Assembly (NCBI GenBank): GCA_027574665.1
Contig: CM050656.1
Location: 2,665,001 to 2,729,000 of the forward strand
Direction: 5' to 3'
DNA length: 64,000 nucleotides
Source of the DNA: Rhynochetos jubatus
Lineage: Eukaryota; Chordata; Aves; Eurypygiformes; Rhynochetidae
How positions within the stretch are numbered: position 1 is the stretch's first letter; each line of letters opens with the position of its first letter. The position numbers and the translations under genes are program-made. Positions 60,301-64,000 of the stretch are shown piece by piece. Under the pieces are notes generated by a model that saw only the letters and a program-made list of their open reading frames with translations, was not told where the DNA came from and did no database searches.

Positions 60301-63300
60301 CGGATGCTCCGAGCGGGGTGTGCGCGTCTGGCCAGCTCTGGCTCTCCACGACATTTGCTCTCGGGACCGACTTGCCAAGAGTTAACGTGGAAGAGGCGGC
60401 AGGTCAGCGTCAGCCATGGGTTTCACCCCCCAGCCGGCCCGAGAGCTCGCGGCGTTTGTAAAACAAACATCCGCGGAGAGCTCGCGCGGCTCAGCGAGAC
60501 GCGTCGGCGTTTCCACAGCGCGGGTACCGGGCTAACCCTCACCTCCACGGGCTGGGAGGACACTGCGGCGATTCCCAACACCCGTCGACGCTGCGCCGAC
60601 TGTTATGGGAGAACGTAGGTTGTAACACAAACCGTGGCTGAAGACCTCTTGGCGGGGAGGCTGGCTGCACACCGTATTTGTTTCACCAGTTCTACATTTT
60701 TGGCTTACAAATTCTTTGGGGGTTGGGTTTTTTTTTTGGTGTGTGTGTTGTTTTTTTAACCTGTGTCTGGAATTTTGGTGGAAATGTCACTGTGTGCGTA
60801 ATTACTATGTCACACTGCGACAACAAACGACTATTAATTTAACTCTTCCAGACCGGATTCATGCCTGCCAGATGTTTGTATGCAGAGCGTGGCCACAGCA
60901 GCTCCACAACACGAGCTGCAGTGCTGTGCCTCTTGTAAAAGGGAAAGATGGAAAAAAAACCCGCTCGATATCTTGTTCTGATTCTCACAGATCTGATTTC
61001 CTGCTTTGTAACGTGCATTCCTGACGGGTGATAACGGACTTGTTTAAATCAGAAGTGACCATCACTAAACAGAACAAGGTTAGCGATACATATTTACACA
61101 CCCATGGAAACGACACTTAAAGTGAGCTCCTTGTGCTTTGCAGGCAGCTAAAGAACGCTGGGACAGAAACAACGCACAAAATCACGGGCTGAAAACGGGG
61201 ATAATGGGCTGAACGTGTCGCATCTTGATCCCAGCGGGACAGTTTCCCCTCCTGAAACTTGGTTAGAAAGGACAACGCCATAAATCTGAATTTATGCCGT
61301 GGAAAACCAGGGTGGTCTCAGTAATACTTTCCATTAAACACGATCCTTAATATTACAGGAGGAGAAACAGAGGTACGGGGAGCTGATGGGCTTACGCCCC
61401 ATAGTAATTCACATGGTAATTTGGCCAATTTTCTTCTATCCTCCAACACAATTTAGTAAACTGGGAGAGAGCAACTACTCCTAAGAAAGGAGACGTAGCT
61501 CCCATACCCTCCCGACAGTTTGAAATCCCTTAGAGGGACTAAAGACCCAAATAAAGAAGAAACATCCATGACAGTCAAAGAAGCGTTCAGGGGATTTGAG
61601 CAATACAGCAAAGCCGATGACCACCGGATCTTCCGTTCCGGGACTACAGGGATCGAGAAGGTCTCTGCATGGACTTAAAGGTCAAAAAGGCATTTTAAAA
61701 ATAAAGAATCTGTGCAGGGAGGAGGGACGATACCTCGTAGTGAAGGCGGCGAGCCTTGCTCATGGCTGGGAGGCTTGACTGCTTTCCACTGATGTTTCTG
61801 AACACTTGGAAGACCATAAAACACAGGAAGAGAAAATAGAGACACAAGCAGATTCCTGCCACTATAATAAAGGCCATCTGGGCAGCGTATGTTAAGAGAA
61901 AATGGTATGAGCTAAACAGAAATAATAGAAAACATTACTCAGGCAAGTCACTAATTTCAACATCATCGTAAAGATGACGATTAAACCTCCAGCGGGCAGC
62001 AATCGCTCAGGATGGCAGCCTGCCCCGAGCAAGGCAGCACTGGGAGCCCCTGGCTCCGTGGGGAGCGTGGGCTCCACGTCCCCTGGCACAGCAGCGAGGA
62101 GGGATAACCTGCCGAGACCCCTGCCCCTTCCAAACCTGCGGAGGAGGTTTGGGAAGCCGTCTCCCGCCAGCGCGATCTGCGGAGCGGCTCCTGCGAGAGG
62201 GCTGGATGCCGTGGGAGGGGGACTGATGGCATCCGCTGATCTCAGGCCAGTTATCCAAACGAACGGCAGTGACAGCAAGCCCTTCCAGCGGGACCATTCA
62301 TGGAAACGCCTCAGCAACGTGTTCCCGAGTAACAGCCGCGGCAAGGGGGCCCGGAGCAGATGCCATCACAGCAGAGCGGGCGCTGCTGGGGAAGCACTGG
62401 CTCTGGGGTCATTGTGATGACACCCAGGACCTGAATAATCCCCTGTGCCTCCCCCCAGGTCTCAGATGTCTTGACAAGAAGAACAGCTCTCCATTGAGCT
62501 CCCCCAGCGCAGCACCGGTCCCCGGCGGTACCCAGCACCAACCCTGCCAGGACTGCCTCTCCCAAATGACACCGGCATCTCCTGCAGCACCCGAGCCCCA
62601 CCTCATAGCCCCGGCTTGCTGAAGGGAGGAGGGTTCCCCACACCCCACCGGTATCTGGCAGGAGGGGAGCACTTCCCTCTCCTTCGGACAAAGCAAGCCT
62701 GTCCCTAGCCAGACGGAAGGATACAGCCAGCTCCGTGCCAACTTCGGTGGTCCAGATGCTGTAGAAGGGGTTCTTCAGCTGCACTCCCCTGCAAAGAGGA
62801 GGGAATACACCGAGCTGCCACAGAAACCAATGGGCTCAGAGAGCCCCACGTCTGCTCTGCAGCCTGCAAAGAGCTGGCCACGCGCTTTCCCATGCGGGAG
62901 AGGAAGAATCACGGTGGGAAGCGTTTCTTTACAGCGCTATGGGCCAAGCTACGCTGCTGGGAAACACCAGCATGCTTCAGTGTGCTCACCGGAGCCGCTC
63001 CTGGCTTAGGTGATGGGGCTGTGCATCCAGCCACGGGGGTTAAACTGCTGGTCCCTGCGGCGGGAAGTGGCCGGGAGCCCCGGCTCGCTGCTCGGGGAAG
63101 GCTCGCCCCGGGGAGCGGCACACACGGGCTGGAGAGCTGCACCTACCTCTCGCACATGTCGAAGATGAAGAGGCAGAAGGAGCCAACAGCTATGGGTCCA
63201 ACCTGCTTCCAGTAGCCCGAGAGACGATTCCGCTCATTCTGGTCCTAATCAGAGGGTCAAGAGGTGGGGAGGAGGAGGAGGAGGAAAGGGAAGTTAGCCT

Positions 63301-64000
63301 GAAGTCTTCTCACTTGGTGTGAGTGCCCACAGCGTTGTTTCCAACGCTCGGCAAGTACAAGGGAGTTGGCAGGTACCTCTGCAAGGAACCTCTTCCCTTC
63401 TGTGTTGTACCCACCATCATATGCTCTCCGCAGAAGATGATCCAAAACGACAGGAGCATGGCGTAGAAAATGCCTTGTCGAATGTCCCCAAAGAGCAACA
63501 TCCACGTCCAGTCAAATCCGATGGAAAACCACTCCACAGGGATGTTAATGAAAGTCATGGAAATTCCCAGAGCAAAGATGACCCTGGAGAGGCAGAGACA
63601 CCATCTCTTTCCAGTTCACAAGGCCATGCGTGAAGAACAACAGGAGAAAACTTGGCCCTGTTTGAGCAGTGGGGTGTCACCTCCTGCCAGCAAACCCTCT
63701 GGGGCTGGGCCTCTCCGAGCACCCGCGGCCAAACGCAGCTACTTGTTTACTATGGGTTTAATGGGAAAGAAGAGATGCTACTGATGCCTCCCGCTCCCAG
63801 GGTGACTGGGTGGAGGGAGGGGACAGAGAAGAGACTATCCCTGTCTCCCCAAACATGAAAGCAGTGACCACCTTGGTCAGGGTGCCCTTACCCAGCACGG
63901 CGAGCCCCTACTCACTTCTCCAGCAGGACAGGAGCACGTGTCATCAGCGTGATCCGTCTCCAGTACCAGACCATGATAATTAAAATGCTGGGGGTGAGGA
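57203..64000 (-). CDS. WLS: WLS (Wntless/Evi/GPR177), 3' part, last eight coding exons
   Basis: Coding exons 63916-64000 (cut by the window edge), 63415-63583, 63147-63244, 62725-62788, 61734-61877, 59996-60079, 58163-58316 and 57203-57312 join without a frame break, giving about 302 C-terminal residues of a roughly 541-residue protein. Seven hydrophobic segments are visible, beginning with [13 protein letters not shown], then [80 protein letters not shown] and [22 protein letters not shown] binds lipidated Wnts in the ER/Golgi and carries them to the plasma membrane. The endocytic YEGL motif spans the 61734/60079 exon junction. The tail ends KGAQE where human ends KEAQE. Signal/TM1 and lumenal Wnt-binding exons lie outside. 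Confidence 0.97.
57558..57865 (-). mobile_element. CR1 LINE 3'-end fragment in WLS intron
   Basis: Starts CAGAATGGTTTGGGTGGGGA and runs to AAGTGCCCCCCAGCTTTC. Same young subfamily as the copies in the GNG12 intron. Confidence 0.92.
58163..58316 (-). CDS. WLS: WLS exon encoding the last membrane helix
   Basis: Acceptor GCAG|GTGACGGAAGG and donor AACG|GTAAGT. It encodes [10 protein letters not shown], the [19 protein letters not shown] helix and the start of the tail ([11 protein letters not shown]). Confidence 0.96.
58968..59197 (+). mobile_element. CR1 LINE 3' end, different subfamily, plus orientation
   Basis: CAGCCTGAACATGAGGAAAC, GGACAGGCTGCCCAGAGAGG and GGTTGGACTAGATGATCTCT lead to CCTTCCAACCCTGTCCACTC and a TGTGAATCTGTG tail. 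The 3' end is typical avian CR1 but it belongs to a different subfamily from the other copies. Confidence 0.9.
59996..60079 (-). CDS. WLS: WLS exon with LIFRFKF helix
   Basis: 28 codons, phase 0 on both sides (AACAG|GGGCTG ... AGCCAG|GTGAGT). It encodes [20 protein letters not shown] and VIFFIVSQ, and supplies the GL of the YEGL motif. Confidence 0.96.
61734..61877 (-). CDS. WLS: WLS exon ending in the third intracellular loop
   Basis: 48 codons, phase 0 (CCCAG|ATGGCC ... TACGAG|GTATCG). A long hydrophobic helix is followed by [20 protein letters not shown] and E. Confidence 0.96.
62016..62386. repeat. Duplicated unit, copy 2, in WLS intron
   Basis: Partner of 52944-53277, about 9.1 kb away and in the same orientation. 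It retains a roughly 33-bp segment that copy 1 has lost. It lies between the exons at 61734-61877 and 62725-62788. Confidence 0.9.
62725..62788 (-). CDS. WLS: WLS exon with [10 protein letters not shown]
   Basis: 64 bp. CTTTGCAG|GGGAGTGCAG and GGCT|GTATCC. It encodes [20 protein letters not shown] plus A, where human has [17 protein letters not shown]. The donor GTATCC is weaker than the others in this gene. Confidence 0.93.
63147..63244 (-). CDS. WLS: WLS exon with [13 protein letters not shown]
   Basis: GATTAG|GACCAG and GAGAG|GTAGGT. It encodes [32 protein letters not shown] and two bases of Arg. Confidence 0.95.
63415..63583 (-). CDS. WLS: WLS exon with [11 protein letters not shown]
   Basis: CTCCAG|GGTCATC and ATGATG|GTGGGT. 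Two membrane segments separated by [19 protein letters not shown], then GEHMM. Virtually identical to human. Confidence 0.96.
63916..64000 (-). CDS. WLS: WLS exon, cut by the window edge
   Basis: Donor GAGAA|GTGAGT. The part inside the window encodes [20 protein letters not shown] and RAPVLLE. The exon continues past base 64000. Confidence 0.94.

Noticed and set aside
58163-63146. A microRNA (miR-1262 is intronic in human WLS)
   Set aside because: I did not find a matching mature sequence by eye in the WLS introns present; it may lie outside the window or be mammal-specific.

Overview
The window is vertebrate nuclear DNA, almost certainly from a bird. Three things point there: several CR1 LINE 3' ends, which are the dominant interspersed repeat of avian genomes; compact genes with GC-rich promoters; and the gene order GADD45A(+) - GNG12(-) - DIRAS3(-) - WLS(-), which matches human 1p31. 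I cannot name the species from sequence alone.

Layout. 1-2.5 kb is GC-rich flank with no gene. A 60-bp minisatellite of about ten units (2.53-3.13 kb) runs up to the CpG-rich GADD45A promoter. GADD45A (four coding exons, 3659-5035, + strand) is complete with a clear poly(A) signal at 5755. Tail-to-tail with it is GNG12: its two coding exons lie at 9604-9729 and 10787-10882 on the minus strand, followed by a roughly 20-kb 5'-UTR intron. That intron reaches back to a CpG island at about 30.6-30.95 kb, which I take as the promoter. 31-46 kb is intergenic, with two small tandem arrays and a composite CR1. The intronless coding exon of a Di-Ras GTPase lies at 46220-46816 (-) with its 5'-UTR exon and CpG island at 47.1-47.56 kb; its position and residues favour DIRAS3. 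From 54.7 kb to the right edge is the 3' part of WLS (-): the 3' UTR and the last eight coding exons, covering the seven-helix half of the protein. Its 5' exons lie beyond the window.

Roles. The genes are neighbours, not an operon. GADD45A is a stress-induced growth-arrest protein, GNG12 a prenylated G-protein gamma subunit, DIRAS3 a Ras-like GTPase and WLS the Wnt cargo receptor. Each appears to have its own promoter or UTRs.

The points most worth a second look are: a perfect 35-bp inverted repeat in the GNG12 CpG island; a roughly 330-bp unidentified sequence duplicated 9 kb apart in and beside WLS; the DIRAS3 form without the eutherian N-terminal extension; an inverted octamer pair around a CCAAT box in the GADD45A promoter; a 26-bp palindrome and a 3 x 10-bp ATTGCAAT array in the GADD45A-GNG12 interval; and a changed C-terminal pentapeptide in WLS. 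I see no unambiguous new multi-gene system here.
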